Positions 9,521-18,261 of a stretch of 64,000 nucleotides of DNA are shown here, piece by piece. Position 1 is the stretch's first letter. Every line of letters begins with the position of its first letter. Source of the DNA: JAUWGC01 sp963753055. GTDB taxonomy: Bacteria; Bacteroidota; Bacteroidia; Bacteroidales; B18-G4. The position numbers were made by a program, and so were the translations under genes. The notes beneath the pieces are model-generated. The model was not told the origin of the DNA. It saw nothing but the letters and a program-made list of their open reading frames with translations, and made no database searches. The stretch covers positions 930,001 through 994,000 of the forward strand of contig CAVWAP010000001.1 in NCBI GenBank assembly GCA_963753055.1. The letters are read 5' to 3'.

Positions 9521-10465
9521 ATGAAGAAACTTGCTGTTGTAGCTTTTGGAGGAAACTCCCTGATCCAGGACGGGCAAAAGGGAACTATTGATGAGCAGGA
9601 AGCAAACGCCTTTGAAACCTGTGAAAACCTGGTAAAGCTGATGGACCGGGGTTATAGCTTTGTGATTACACACGGAAACGGGCCCCAGGTTGGTAATATT
9701 ATCCTTGCTAATGCAGCTGGTAATAAAGAATTTGGGCTTCCTGATATGCCTTTGGACATCAGTGTTGCTTATTCTCAGGGTTTCATTGGATATGTGATTG
9801 AACAACAATTGCGTAATGTATTTAATGCACGGGATATTGAAAGGGATATCATTACCATCATTACCCAGGTCATGGTTAATAAGGATGATCCTGCATTTCT
9901 TAATCCCACCAAGCCTATAGGTCCATTCTATTCCTTGGAAGATACTGAGAGACTGATGAAGGAAACAGGTGTAAAGTACAAAGAAGACCCAAGAGGCAGA
10001 GGTTGGCGCAAAGTAGTTGCCTCACCCAGGCCTCTTGTCATTAATAATATAAAGACAATTCGAAAGATTGCACTTGAAGGACACATTGTTATTGCAGCTG
10101 GGGGAGGAGGGATCCCTGTATTTTATGTCAAAGAGAATAAACTTCAGGGAATCGATGCGGTGATTGACAAAGACCTGGTTTCAGCTTTAATGGCGACACA
10201 TATCAACGCAGATAAATTTTTCATCCTGACTGATGTGCCAAAGGTTTGTCTGAACTTTAATACACCGCAGGAAAAAACCATAGACAGGATGACTATCGCT
10301 GAGGCAAAGCAATTCCTTGATGAAGGTCATTTCTCAGAAGGTAGCATGGCTCCCAAAATAAGGGCAGCAATACAGTTTGTTGAATCCAGTGGTAAGGATA
10401 CCATCATTACGAAAACGACATTGCTTGGTATTGATGATGGTGGAACGAGGATTACGATAGTCTAA
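9521..10465 (+). CDS. arcC: Carbamate kinase
   Basis: A 314-residue amino-acid-kinase fold enzyme that transfers phosphate between carbamoyl phosphate and ADP, giving ATP. Diagnostic motifs are AFGGNSLI at the N-terminus, THGNGPQVGN, the GWRKVVASPRP loop and AAGGGGIPV. No arginine deiminase or ornithine/putrescine carbamoyltransferase gene is nearby, so the pathway is open. A TAGCTTTG -7-like element lies at 9494-9501. The 3' end overlaps the convergent rex gene by 4 bp. Confidence 0.9.
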   Translation: MKKLAVVAFGGNSLIQDGQKGTIDEQEANAFETCENLVKLMDRGYSFVITHGNGPQVGNIILANAAGNKEFGLPDMPLDISVAYSQGFIGYVIEQQLRNVFNARDIERDIITIITQVMVNKDDPAFLNPTKPIGPFYSLEDTERLMKETGVKYKEDPRGRGWRKVVASPRPLVINNIKTIRKIALEGHIVIAAGGGGIPVFYVKENKLQGIDAVIDKDLVSALMATHINADKFFILTDVPKVCLNFNTPQEKTIDRMTIAEAKQFLDEGHFSEGSMAPKIRAAIQFVESSGKDTIITKTTLLGIDDGGTRITIV

Positions 10466-11091
10466 TCAGCCGCGTGGGTCTTAACGAAGAATGCCACTTT
10501 CTCGAGTGAGGTGATCATATCATATTCTTCCAAATAAACATTATCGGGAACATTCACGGGTTTGGGTGTGTAATTGAGGATGCCTGTGATACCGGCATCA
10601 ACTAGCTTGTGTGCTACCTCCGCTGCCTGCTCAGCCGGGACAGTCATTATCCCAATCTTGATATTTTTCTTCTTGATGATCTTCTTCAAGTCATCAAGAT
10701 GATAGCATTCGATACCATTGATCCTTTTCCCAATTTTCTTGGCATCTATATCAAAGCTGGCAATGATGGAGAGTTTTGTTCTCTTGCCACTGAAATAATT
10801 TTCAATGGCCATCCCCAGGTTCCCCAGGCCGATAATACAAACATTGATCCCTTCTTCGCTATCAATGATATTTCCAATCAGGTCGATCAATTCTTTCACA
10901 TTATAGCCTTTTCTGAGTGTTCCGGTATATCCTATCAACATTATATCACGTCTTACCTGTACAGCTGTAATATGCTGAATATCAGCAATTTCATGAGAGA
11001 AAATATGAGTTTTCCCTTTTGCAAGAAGCAGGAGTAAGGCTCTGCGATATTGACTCAATCTCGCAATGGTTTTGTGAGGCAGGTTTTTCAT
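10462..11091 (-). CDS. rex: Redox-sensing transcriptional repressor Rex
   Basis: A 209-residue Rex protein: an N-terminal winged helix (about residues 1-80, including RRALLLLLAKGKTHIFSHEIA and VRRDIMLIG) and a Rossmann NAD(H)-binding domain starting at VCIIGLGNLGMAI. Rex represses fermentative and hydrogenase genes until NADH rises. It is placed just downstream of hypB. A good promoter (11130-11161) and a Rex-like box (11166-11183) lie upstream, pointing to autoregulation, and a much better operator sits at the hox promoter (29153-29170). Confidence 0.9.
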   Translation of the reverse strand: MKNLPHKTIARLSQYRRALLLLLAKGKTHIFSHEIADIQHITAVQVRRDIMLIGYTGTLRKGYNVKELIDLIGNIIDSEEGINVCIIGLGNLGMAIENYFSGKRTKLSIIASFDIDAKKIGKRINGIECYHLDDLKKIIKKKNIKIGIMTVPAEQAAEVAHKLVDAGITGILNYTPKPVNVPDNVYLEEYDMITSLEKVAFFVKTHAAD

Positions 11092-11129
11092 TTGATCTGA
11101 GAATAATACGTTTAATTTGAATGACAGCG

Positions 11130-11161
11130 CAAAAATATATGCATGTTAAATAATATCCAAG
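11130..11161 (-). promoter_or_regulatory. Bacteroidota-type promoter of rex
   Basis: On the minus strand a CTTG -33 element (11158-11161) and a TAnnTTTG -7 element (TATTTTTG, 11130-11137) are separated by 20 bp, about 40 bp upstream of the rex start codon. Confidence 0.5.
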
Positions 11162-11165
11162 AAAT

Positions 11166-11183
11166 TTGTGAAAAAAATAACAG
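11166..11183. promoter_or_regulatory. Weak Rex-box-like site upstream of rex
   Basis: The 18-bp sequence TTGTGAA-AAAA-ATAACAG has one perfect Rex half-site and one with five of seven bases matching TTAACAA. It lies just upstream of the -33 element of the rex promoter. This is weaker evidence than the site at 29153-29170. Confidence 0.3.
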
Positions 11184-11221
11184 TGTGAATATTTAACAAT
11201 AGCTGAACAGCACTTAAACTG

Positions 11222-12001
11222 TTACTTGAGTTTCTTAATCCAGTCTACCCAAAGGTCAAAACCATCTTCTGTTTTGGCTGATAGTTCAATAAATTCGAGA
11301 TGATGGTTGACCTGCAATGCATAGTCCCTGGCTTTAGCAACATCAAAATCAACGTAAGGTAGTAAGTCGGTTTTATTGATGATGCATAAATCTGATGTCT
11401 CAAACATGTTTGGGTATTTCAGTGGCTTGTCATCACCTTCTGTTACACTGATGATAACTACTCTTTTGGATTCACCCAGGTCGAACATGCTGGGGCACAC
11501 CAGGTTGCCCACGTTTTCTATAAAAAGCACTGACCGGTCGGTTGGTTCAAGTTTCTTAACTGCTGAGTGGATCATTTCCGCATCCAGATGGCATCCTGAA
11601 CCTGTATTGATCTGTACGACAGGCGCACCGGCCTGCTGTATCCGGTTGGCATCATTCATGGTCTGCTGATCACCTTCAATAATAAATAGTTGCTTATCAT
11701 TTTTAAGCCTGCTGATCGTCTTTTCCAGCAAACTTGTTTTTCCTGAACCAGGAGAACTTACCAGGTTTATTGCTATGATCTCTTTGGCATCAAAAAAACC
11801 TCTATTGCGTTCAGCCAACAGATTATTTTTTTGCAAAATATCTTGCTCAACCAGGATTTGCTTATCATGTGTATGATGATGATCTCCATGGTTGTGGTCG
11901 TGATTATATTCATGATCATGATGGTGATGATGACTGTTTTCTTCACCTGGTTTAATAATTACCGGCCCATCTAGTTGTCCGCATCCACAAGTTCCGCACA
12001 T
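11222..12001 (-). CDS. hypB: Hydrogenase nickel-incorporation GTPase HypB
   Basis: A 259-residue HypB. It has the N-terminal high-affinity nickel motif CGTCGCG, a His-rich nickel-storage stretch (about residues 23-46) and a SIMIBI GTPase domain with P-loop SSPGSGKTSL. The C-terminal NKTDLLPY is the guanine-specificity loop. It delivers Ni to the hydrogenase large subunits, normally with HypA. Unusually, hypA is not next to it or elsewhere in the window. Rex is the next gene downstream on the same strand. Confidence 0.95.
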   Translation of the reverse strand: MCGTCGCGQLDGPVIIKPGEENSHHHHHDHEYNHDHNHGDHHHTHDKQILVEQDILQKNNLLAERNRGFFDAKEIIAINLVSSPGSGKTSLLEKTISRLKNDKQLFIIEGDQQTMNDANRIQQAGAPVVQINTGSGCHLDAEMIHSAVKKLEPTDRSVLFIENVGNLVCPSMFDLGESKRVVIISVTEGDDKPLKYPNMFETSDLCIINKTDLLPYVDFDVAKARDYALQVNHHLEFIELSAKTEDGFDLWVDWIKKLK

Positions 12002-12152
12002 ATCAAAAATAATTTTTAGAGATTAAATAATTTACAAAGTTAGGTAAAATGCAAGTTTATTATTATTTTTCGGCATCACTTGCATAAGTTGTGAATAATT
12101 TTGTATCTTAATCCTATAATTTCATTGCACTAATAGAAAACAGGAGTAAATT

Positions 12153-12563
12153 ATGCCAAAGAAAGTATCTCTTAACGTAAAATGTCCACATTGCAATAAA
12201 ACATTAATGGATGAAGGCCATCTGATTAATAACAAGAAGAGCATCAAAGTATTACTTGAAACTGCAGACCATCAAAAGGGCACTATTTGGTTGAGCTCAA
12301 TTTACGGAGATTACAATTATACATGTGATCTTAAAATAATGGAAGATGAAGTTGCCACCATTTCCTGTCCACAATGTAAAGAAGTGTTGAACAGGCCTCA
12401 GGTGACTTGTGATGTTTGCTCTGCACCAATAGTTTCATTTAATTGTAGTGTTGGAGGCAGGGTTAGTATCTGCTCAAGGGCAGGGTGCACAAACCATTAT
12501 GTAGTCTTTGATAATCTTGATACAGCAGTCAGGAAATTTTACGACGAATACGGGTATGGCTAG
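12153..12563 (+). CDS. Cys-rich zinc-ribbon-like protein, hydrogenase-associated paralogue 1
   Basis: A 136-residue protein of no family I recognise. It has ten cysteines, arranged as CPHC (11-14), Cys58, CPQC (72-75), CDVC (86-89), Cys98 and CSRAGC (107-112), suggesting two or more zinc or Fe-S sites. It resembles the protein encoded at 26444-26917: both share LS-x-[IV]-YG, then CP-x-C, a C-x2-C or C-x-C pair, and a final C-x4-C followed by N. It has a good Shine-Dalgarno (AGGAG 7 bp upstream) and lies between hypB and hypE but on the opposite strand. Function unknown; a role in hydrogenase assembly or redox is inferred only from location. Confidence 0.7.
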   Translation: MPKKVSLNVKCPHCNKTLMDEGHLINNKKSIKVLLETADHQKGTIWLSSIYGDYNYTCDLKIMEDEVATISCPQCKEVLNRPQVTCDVCSAPIVSFNCSVGGRVSICSRAGCTNHYVVFDNLDTAVRKFYDEYGYG

Positions 12564-12617
12564 AAATACTGGGCAGGTCTGGTAACTGTAATAGCTTTAG
12601 TGGTATTTGTTAATTAA

Positions 12618-13640
12618 TTAACAGATCCGTGGTAATTGTTCACCGGCCAGTACATCAATAATTCTTTTTCCTCCTACAGCAGTATTGATCCAACTTTTAC
12701 CGGGATGATCGGAAACAACCTCTCCGATGATTGAACTTGCTTTGCCCAGTCTATGATTCCTGAGTTTGGAGAGGACCTTTTCGGCATCATTTCGTCCAAC
12801 CACCATTAATACTTTGCCTTCGTTGGCCACATATAAGGGATCAAAGCCGAGCAATTCGCAGATCCCTCTGACATTTTCTTCAACAACCAGTTCTTCTTCA
12901 TTGATCAGGATACCATAAGGTTTATTTTGGGACAGCTCCGCCAGAATAGTCGCCAGACCACCTCTGGTAGCATCACGCATGAACCTGATCTGATCAGATA
13001 CACTAAGGGCTTCCTCGATCAATCCGTTTAGTGAGGCACAATCAGAAGCAATTGATGTTTGCAGGTTCAGGTCATTTCTGGCGCTCATGACAGCCATTCC
13101 ATGATCACCGATGGAGCCATTAATAATAATTTTATCTCCTGGTTTGATCAGTGAACCGGAACTAATTTCCCTGTGCTGACCATCCAGTTCACCTATGCCT
13201 GTTGTTGTGATAAAAACCTTGTCACACTTACCCTTATCTACTACCTTTGTGTCACCGGTAACGATCTGAACACCAGCATTCCGGGCTTCATCAGCCATAG
13301 ACCTGACTATCTTTTCAAGATCTGAAAAGGGCAAGCCTTCTTCCAGGATGAAGGAGCAGCTGATATATAATGGTTTTGCACCTGCCACGGCAACATCATT
13401 AACTGTTCCGCATATTGCAAGCTTACCAATATCTCCACCCGGGAAAAAGATTGGATCCACAACAAAGGCATCGGTAGTAAAAGCTATTTCATCCTTATTG
13501 AGCCTGAGTAATGCGGAATCTGTCTGCCGGTTCAAAACAGGGTTGCTAAAGTGCTCGATGAACAGGGAAGTGATGAGATCGTGCATCAGCTGTCCGCCAC
13601 TTCCATGTCCTAGTAATATAGTATCAGGTTTTTTCCCCAT
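12618..13640 (-). CDS. hypE: Hydrogenase maturation protein HypE
   Basis: A 340-residue PurM-like ATPase. The N-terminal LGHGSGGQLMHDLI motif and the conserved C-terminal end PRIC are present; the last Cys is carbamoylated by HypF and dehydrated to thiocyanate, which supplies the Fe-bound CN ligands. Last gene of the hypF-C-D-E run, 6 bp after hypD. Confidence 0.95.
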   Translation of the reverse strand: MGKKPDTILLGHGSGGQLMHDLITSLFIEHFSNPVLNRQTDSALLRLNKDEIAFTTDAFVVDPIFFPGGDIGKLAICGTVNDVAVAGAKPLYISCSFILEEGLPFSDLEKIVRSMADEARNAGVQIVTGDTKVVDKGKCDKVFITTTGIGELDGQHREISSGSLIKPGDKIIINGSIGDHGMAVMSARNDLNLQTSIASDCASLNGLIEEALSVSDQIRFMRDATRGGLATILAELSQNKPYGILINEEELVVEENVRGICELLGFDPLYVANEGKVLMVVGRNDAEKVLSKLRNHRLGKASSIIGEVVSDHPGKSWINTAVGGKRIIDVLAGEQLPRIC

Positions 13641-13646
13641 TGTTTC

Positions 13647-14726
13647 TTATCTATTATACCTGTAATATGCATGACATGCGCCTTCATGAGAGACCATGCA
13701 GGCTCCGACCGGTTCGTTTGGCGTGCATCCTTTGCTAAACAGTTTACAGTCCTTCGGCGTTTTGATACCTTTCAGGATTTCCCCGCATATACATCCTTTA
13801 TCCTCACGGGTTTCTTCTACTTTAACCTCGAAATTTTTCTCTGCGTCGAAGCGAGCATACTTATCAGCCGGTTTCAGTCCACTCTCCGGAAGAACTCCCA
13901 AACCTCGCCACCAGTCATCCTTCAGTTCAAATACTTCATAAAGTATTTTCTGGGCTTTGGTATTCCCTTCCGGCTTCACAGCTCTTTTATATTGGATTTC
14001 CACTTTCGGGTCATTATTCTCCATCTGTCTGACCAGCATATAAATTGCCTGCATCAGGTCCACTGGCTCAAAGCCTGATATTACACAACCAAGCTTGAAC
14101 CTGCTGGCAATATCTTCATAAATGGATGAACCAGTAATGGTGCTTACATGGCCCGGAGCAATATAACCATCAATCTTTACACCTTCATCAACGAGCGCTG
14201 ACATAGCCGGAGGCATCACCTTGTGTGCACTGTACAAGAAAAAGTTATTGATCTGTTCCCGTTCTGCATTCAGGATAGCCACAGCACTCGCCGGGGCAGT
14301 TGTTTCAAATCCGATGCCAAGAAAGATGACTTTGTTCTCAGGATGGGTTTTTGCTACTGTAAGTGCATCTAATACAGAATAGACGATCCTGATATTTGCC
14401 CCCTTTGCTTTTTCTTTATCCAGGGTTGATGTAGAGCCCGGTACTCTTATCAGGTCTCCATAAGTTGTGATGATCACATCTTCCAATCTGGCATATGCTA
14501 TGGCCTGATCAATGAATTGACGGCTGGAAACACATACCGGGCATCCGGGACCGGATAGCAATGTGATATTTTCAGGGATGATTGCAGGTATTCCATAGCG
14601 TTGTATGGCCATGGTGTGGCCACCGCACACTTCCATGAAAGAAAAAGGCCTGGTGGAAATTCTTTCGATTTCCTTGGCAAGCTTTAACACATGATTTTTG
14701 TCCCGGTATTCGTCGATATATTTCAC
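13647..14726 (-). CDS. hypD: Hydrogenase Fe(CN)2CO scaffold protein HypD
   Basis: A 359-residue HypD. The conserved blocks are VCGGHT (active-site Cys near residue 38), LSGPGCPVC, PGHVSTITG and the C-terminal [4Fe-4S] Cys in CICGEIL and CKLFSKGC. With HypC it holds the iron while CN and CO ligands are added. Its start codon overlaps the hypC stop by 4 bp (ATGA), implying translational coupling. Confidence 0.95.
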   Translation of the reverse strand: MKYIDEYRDKNHVLKLAKEIERISTRPFSFMEVCGGHTMAIQRYGIPAIIPENITLLSGPGCPVCVSSRQFIDQAIAYARLEDVIITTYGDLIRVPGSTSTLDKEKAKGANIRIVYSVLDALTVAKTHPENKVIFLGIGFETTAPASAVAILNAEREQINNFFLYSAHKVMPPAMSALVDEGVKIDGYIAPGHVSTITGSSIYEDIASRFKLGCVISGFEPVDLMQAIYMLVRQMENNDPKVEIQYKRAVKPEGNTKAQKILYEVFELKDDWWRGLGVLPESGLKPADKYARFDAEKNFEVKVEETREDKGCICGEILKGIKTPKDCKLFSKGCTPNEPVGACMVSHEGACHAYYRYNR

Positions 14727-14977
14727 CTGGTAGTCTCGTTTTCTTCCCTGTCGAGCTGATCGTTCAGTTCTTCAAACTCCTTAAACAATTCAAGTGTTTC
14801 CTTAGCTTCTTCCTCGCTTAATTTCTGGATGGCAAAGCCCGTGTGTAACAATACAAAATCACCGATTCCGACATCCTCAACCATTTGCAGGCTGGCATTA
14901 TACCGGACGCCACCGACGTTGACTACTGCCATTTCACCATCAATTGATTCTACACGGGCAGGTATACTTAAACACAT
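14723..14977 (-). CDS. hypC: Hydrogenase assembly chaperone HypC
   Basis: An 84-residue HypC/HupF chaperone. The essential Cys2 is present in MCLSIPARV, followed by the small beta-barrel (GDFVLLHTGFAIQKL) and an acidic helical tail. It shuttles the Fe(CN)2CO unit from HypD to the large subunits. Only one hypC is visible for two hydrogenases, so it must serve both unless another copy exists outside the window. Confidence 0.95.
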   Translation of the reverse strand: MCLSIPARVESIDGEMAVVNVGGVRYNASLQMVEDVGIGDFVLLHTGFAIQKLSEEEAKETLELFKEFEELNDQLDREENETTR

Positions 14978-14997
14978 AATGCTTTCGATTAATTTAT

Positions 14998-17268
14998 TTA
15001 CACCTGGCCAAGCTTTAGTTGCCTGGCCCCAATAAGCAGCTGACCCAGGGCTATTCCTCCATCGTTAGATGGAACCCGCTGATTAGCAAATACTTCAAAG
15101 CCATTCATACCAAGAGAATTCTCTGATTCCTCCAACAGGTATCTGTTTTGAAAAGTGCCACCTGAAAGAACAACCTTTCTTATCCCTGTCTCCTTCCTGA
15201 TCTTATCAGCCGTTGCAAAAATAACACTAATAATGGTATTATGGAATTTGGTTGAGATGTACCAGTCTGGCTTCTGCTCTTTAATATCCCTGATAATTTC
15301 ATGGAACATTTCCCTGAAGCTGATGTACTCTTTAGCATGAAATGGGTAGGTGTCCCGTACTTCTGGATTTATTATCGCCTCCAGGCGCATTGGTGCTTCA
15401 GCATGAAAGCTGGCCTTTGTACAAAGTCCCAGCAAAGCAGATACACTATCAAACAGGCGTCCGGAACTGGATGTCAGGGGTGCGTTAATATCTTTGTCAA
15501 TTGACATTATAAGCAAATCAAGATTCTCGTTTTCTATTTGTTTGAGAAATGGGATATCCAGGCTTATAAAATCATTCCCAAAGTATTTATAGAGATATGA
15601 CAGGGCCATCCTCCAGGGGTTTTCAGTGGCAAGGTCTCCTCCGGGCTGAGGCACATAATCAAAATATGTATATCTCTCAAAACCAGCCATGTCTGCAATA
15701 AGGAACTCACCACCCCAGATATGATTATCGGTACCAAGTCCAACACCATCAAAGCTGATCCCAATTACTTTCTCATCTAAACCATGTTCAGCCATACAGG
15801 AGACAATATGCGCATGATGATGCTGGACACCAATATTATTCTTCCCTGACGAGAGGGCATATTTGGTAGACAGGTAATCAGGATGCAGATCATGGATATA
15901 AATCTGCGGATCCACCCTGAACAACTTTTTAAACCGATCGATACTTTCAGTATAAAAATCCAGTGTTTCAATATTCTTCAGGTCACCAATATGCTGACTC
16001 ATAATAGCCTGCTTGCCTTTTCCCAAGCAGAAGCTATTTACCAGTTCAGCACCTGCTGCGAACAATCCATCGACATTCTCTTCAAGGTGTATTGGTGCAG
16101 GGACATATCCCCTTGATCTTCTGACAAGCCTTTCTTTTCCATTGATCGAAAGGGTGACTGAATCATCAGTACGATTGTAGATATCCCTGTTGTAGGTTAT
16201 TATGGCATCTGATATTACTGACAATTGATCTATTGCGGTATCATTATCAATAATGATTGGTTCATCAGAGATGTTACCACTGGTAAGGACGATTACTGGA
16301 ATGTCCAATGCTTCAAACAACAAATAGTGGAATGGCATATAAGGAAGCATGGCACCTGTTGTATTGAACCCGACGCTCACATCATAAGCCAGTTTTGGTC
16401 CATCTGCCTGGTTCTTCAGGATCATGATTGGCTTTTTCCAGGAGACCAGATTCTTTTCATCAATTTCATTAAGCACCTGGTATTTTTTCAGGGTAGCCAC
16501 ATCAGCAAACATGACTGCAAATGGTTTACCGTCCCTGCTTTTACCAACTCTGAGCCTGCTGACAGCCTTTGGGTTTTGTGCATCACATGCAAGGTGAAAC
16601 CCACCCAGCCCTTTTATTGCAATAATTCCACCACTCTTAATCAGTTTAACTGTTTGAGTTAATATCTCATCTAGTGCTGTTATTATTTTACTGTTAAAAT
16701 GCATCTGGTAGCTTGGTCCGCAATGATTGCAAGCCACCGGTTGGGCATGGAACCTTCGATCAAGGATGTTTTCATATTCACCATAACAAATTGGACACAT
16801 CTGGAAGGGATCCATAGTCGTCTTTTCCCTGTCATAAGGCAAATCATTGATGATAGTAAAACGAGGTCCACAGTTGGTGCAATTAATGAATGGATAATCA
16901 ATGCGATGTTCCTGGACTTTAAGATCTTTCAGGCAAGCATCACATACGGCTATATCAGGACTTATTTCAGTGATCTCTTCAGAAGTATTTTCACTTTTCT
17001 TGATGAAGAAGTTATCATACCCTATCAAGGTAGTATTGATAGTCTCAATAGAAATAATATTAGCGGCTTCTGGTGCTTCAGGCTGTATATCTTTGAGGAA
17101 ATCAACGGTTTTTTCAGCAGGGCCTTCAATATGCAAAAGCACACCATCATTGCGGTTTTCCACCCATCCTGTAAGTGTGTGCTTATGAGCCAGACGATAG
17201 ATAAAGGGCCGGAAGCCAACGCCCTGCACCAGGCCTTTGATATGTACATTTTTTGCTGTCAATAACAT
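14998..17268 (-). CDS. hypF: Carbamoyltransferase HypF
   Basis: A 756-residue HypF with all expected parts in order. These are an acylphosphatase domain (GLVQGVGFRPFIYRLA, residues 11-26), a double zinc finger with four CxxC pairs (about 105-185), a YrdC domain (about 200-380) and a Kae1/TobZ-like domain with HHAHIVSCMAEHG and a LSGGTFQNR motif. It makes the carbamoyl group that becomes the CN ligand. First gene of the hypFCDE transcript, divergent from the Crp/Fnr gene across a 137-bp AT-rich spacer. Confidence 0.95.
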   Translation of the reverse strand: MLLTAKNVHIKGLVQGVGFRPFIYRLAHKHTLTGWVENRNDGVLLHIEGPAEKTVDFLKDIQPEAPEAANIISIETINTTLIGYDNFFIKKSENTSEEITEISPDIAVCDACLKDLKVQEHRIDYPFINCTNCGPRFTIINDLPYDREKTTMDPFQMCPICYGEYENILDRRFHAQPVACNHCGPSYQMHFNSKIITALDEILTQTVKLIKSGGIIAIKGLGGFHLACDAQNPKAVSRLRVGKSRDGKPFAVMFADVATLKKYQVLNEIDEKNLVSWKKPIMILKNQADGPKLAYDVSVGFNTTGAMLPYMPFHYLLFEALDIPVIVLTSGNISDEPIIIDNDTAIDQLSVISDAIITYNRDIYNRTDDSVTLSINGKERLVRRSRGYVPAPIHLEENVDGLFAAGAELVNSFCLGKGKQAIMSQHIGDLKNIETLDFYTESIDRFKKLFRVDPQIYIHDLHPDYLSTKYALSSGKNNIGVQHHHAHIVSCMAEHGLDEKVIGISFDGVGLGTDNHIWGGEFLIADMAGFERYTYFDYVPQPGGDLATENPWRMALSYLYKYFGNDFISLDIPFLKQIENENLDLLIMSIDKDINAPLTSSSGRLFDSVSALLGLCTKASFHAEAPMRLEAIINPEVRDTYPFHAKEYISFREMFHEIIRDIKEQKPDWYISTKFHNTIISVIFATADKIRKETGIRKVVLSGGTFQNRYLLEESENSLGMNGFEVFANQRVPSNDGGIALGQLLIGARQLKLGQV

Positions 17269-17405
17269 TGATCTTGCAAAGGTATCACTTTATAAGTTGT
17301 TGTTGCTTTTCATTAAACATTCAATATTTTCACATGTCTTAATCAAATCCATATAAAATTTTACTAACTTTAACTGCTTTATTGTTTCTTCTTAATTTAC
17401 GATTA

Positions 17406-18119
17406 ATGATTCAGGATCTCAGCTGTAGCAATTGTGATATTCGGTCTATCACATGTTTTGCGGACTTGTTGAAAGAGGATTTGGATGAACTTGACCGGAA
17501 TAAGATCAGTACGGTTTACCGAAAAGGACAGATCATCTTTCATGAAGGGATGCACCCAACAGGGCTTTATTGCCTGAACAGGGGAAAGATCAAGATTTCA
17601 AAACATGGGGTTGATGGCAAGGAGCAAATAGTAAGGTTTGTTCTGGAGGGGGGCCTGTTAGGCGTAAGGTCCCTATTAGGGGGCATGTCATACTCAGCAT
17701 CAGCTACAACCCTTGAGGAGTCAGTTGTATGTTATATCAATCAAAAAACTTTCTTTGAAATCTGCATCAAGTACCCCCAAATTTCTCAGTGCTTAATGGT
17801 ATTGCTGAGTACTCTTCTGGAAGAGGCTGAGAACAAGATGACAACCCTGGCTCAAAAACCTGTTAGAGAACGATTAGCAGAATCTCTACTGATCCTTAAT
17901 AACCTTTTCAAATCTGAAGGGAAGTGCAAAGTGCTAAATGACCATGCAACGATATCTCTTTCAAGGGAAGATCTTGCCAACATAGTAGGCACCGCAACAG
18001 AAACAGTGATAAGGCTTTTATCCGATTTTAAGGACGATGGGCTGGTATCTATTTCTGGACGCAGTATTACCCTTGTAGATATTGATGGCTTAAAAAAGGC
18101 TGGCAAAGTCATAGAATAA
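17406..18119 (+). CDS. Crp/Fnr-family transcriptional regulator
   Basis: A 237-residue regulator with an N-terminal cyclic-nucleotide-binding fold (about 30-150) and a C-terminal helix-turn-helix with SREDLANIVGTATETVIRLLS, the FNR-type recognition helix. ATG 17406 is preferred over the TTG at 17382. Near the N-terminus it has Cys in a C-x2-C-x6-C arrangement (SCSNCDIRSITC), plus further Cys in the sensor domain, which could bind an oxygen- or NO-sensitive cluster; this is inference. It sits between hypF and the hdr/mvh operon, whose upstream region has a perfect Crp/Fnr-like palindrome (18145-18168). Confidence 0.85.
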   Translation: MIQDLSCSNCDIRSITCFADLLKEDLDELDRNKISTVYRKGQIIFHEGMHPTGLYCLNRGKIKISKHGVDGKEQIVRFVLEGGLLGVRSLLGGMSYSASATTLEESVVCYINQKTFFEICIKYPQISQCLMVLLSTLLEEAENKMTTLAQKPVRERLAESLLILNNLFKSEGKCKVLNDHATISLSREDLANIVGTATETVIRLLSDFKDDGLVSISGRSITLVDIDGLKKAGKVIE

Positions 18120-18144
18120 CCTTCAACATCCCAAAGATTAAAAA

Positions 18145-18168
18145 AAAATATGACAAAAGTCATATTTT
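18145..18168. promoter_or_regulatory. Perfect palindrome, candidate Crp/Fnr operator
   Basis: Two exact 10-bp inverted arms, AAAATATGAC and GTCATATTTT, are separated by AAAA. The core TATGAC-N4-GTCATA has the half-site spacing of Crp/Fnr-family sites. Its centre lies about 64 bp upstream of the expected start site of the promoter at 18184-18215, a position typical of class I activation. It lies between the Crp/Fnr gene and hdrA. Confidence 0.5.
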
Positions 18169-18183
18169 GACCTGATAGCAGTC

Positions 18184-18215
18184 ATTGTAAACCTGCATCC
18201 ATTCGTTTATCATTG
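18184..18215 (+). promoter_or_regulatory. Candidate promoter of the hdr/mvh operon
   Basis: An ATTG -33-like element (18184-18187) and a TATCATTG -7 element (18208-18215, one mismatch to TAnnTTTG) are 20 bp apart. The imperfect -7 would fit an activator-dependent promoter. The leader to the first ATG would be about 40 bp. Confidence 0.4.
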
Positions 18216-18261
18216 TTAGTATTAATATGTAATATACTCACTGACAAGATAATCGATTATT

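Noticed and set aside
9173..9808. 211-codon minus-strand frame spanning the start regions of SLC13 and carbamate kinase
   Set aside because: Overlaps two strongly supported genes and the promoter region between them.
11187..11203. Second Rex box (TGTGAA near TTAACA) upstream of rex
   Set aside because: The half-sites are 3 bp apart instead of 4, which breaks the Rex spacing.
12096..12103. TAATTTTG -7 element for the Cys-rich gene at 12153
   Set aside because: The hexamer-like element fits, but no -33 element is found at the correct distance, so it was not listed as a promoter.
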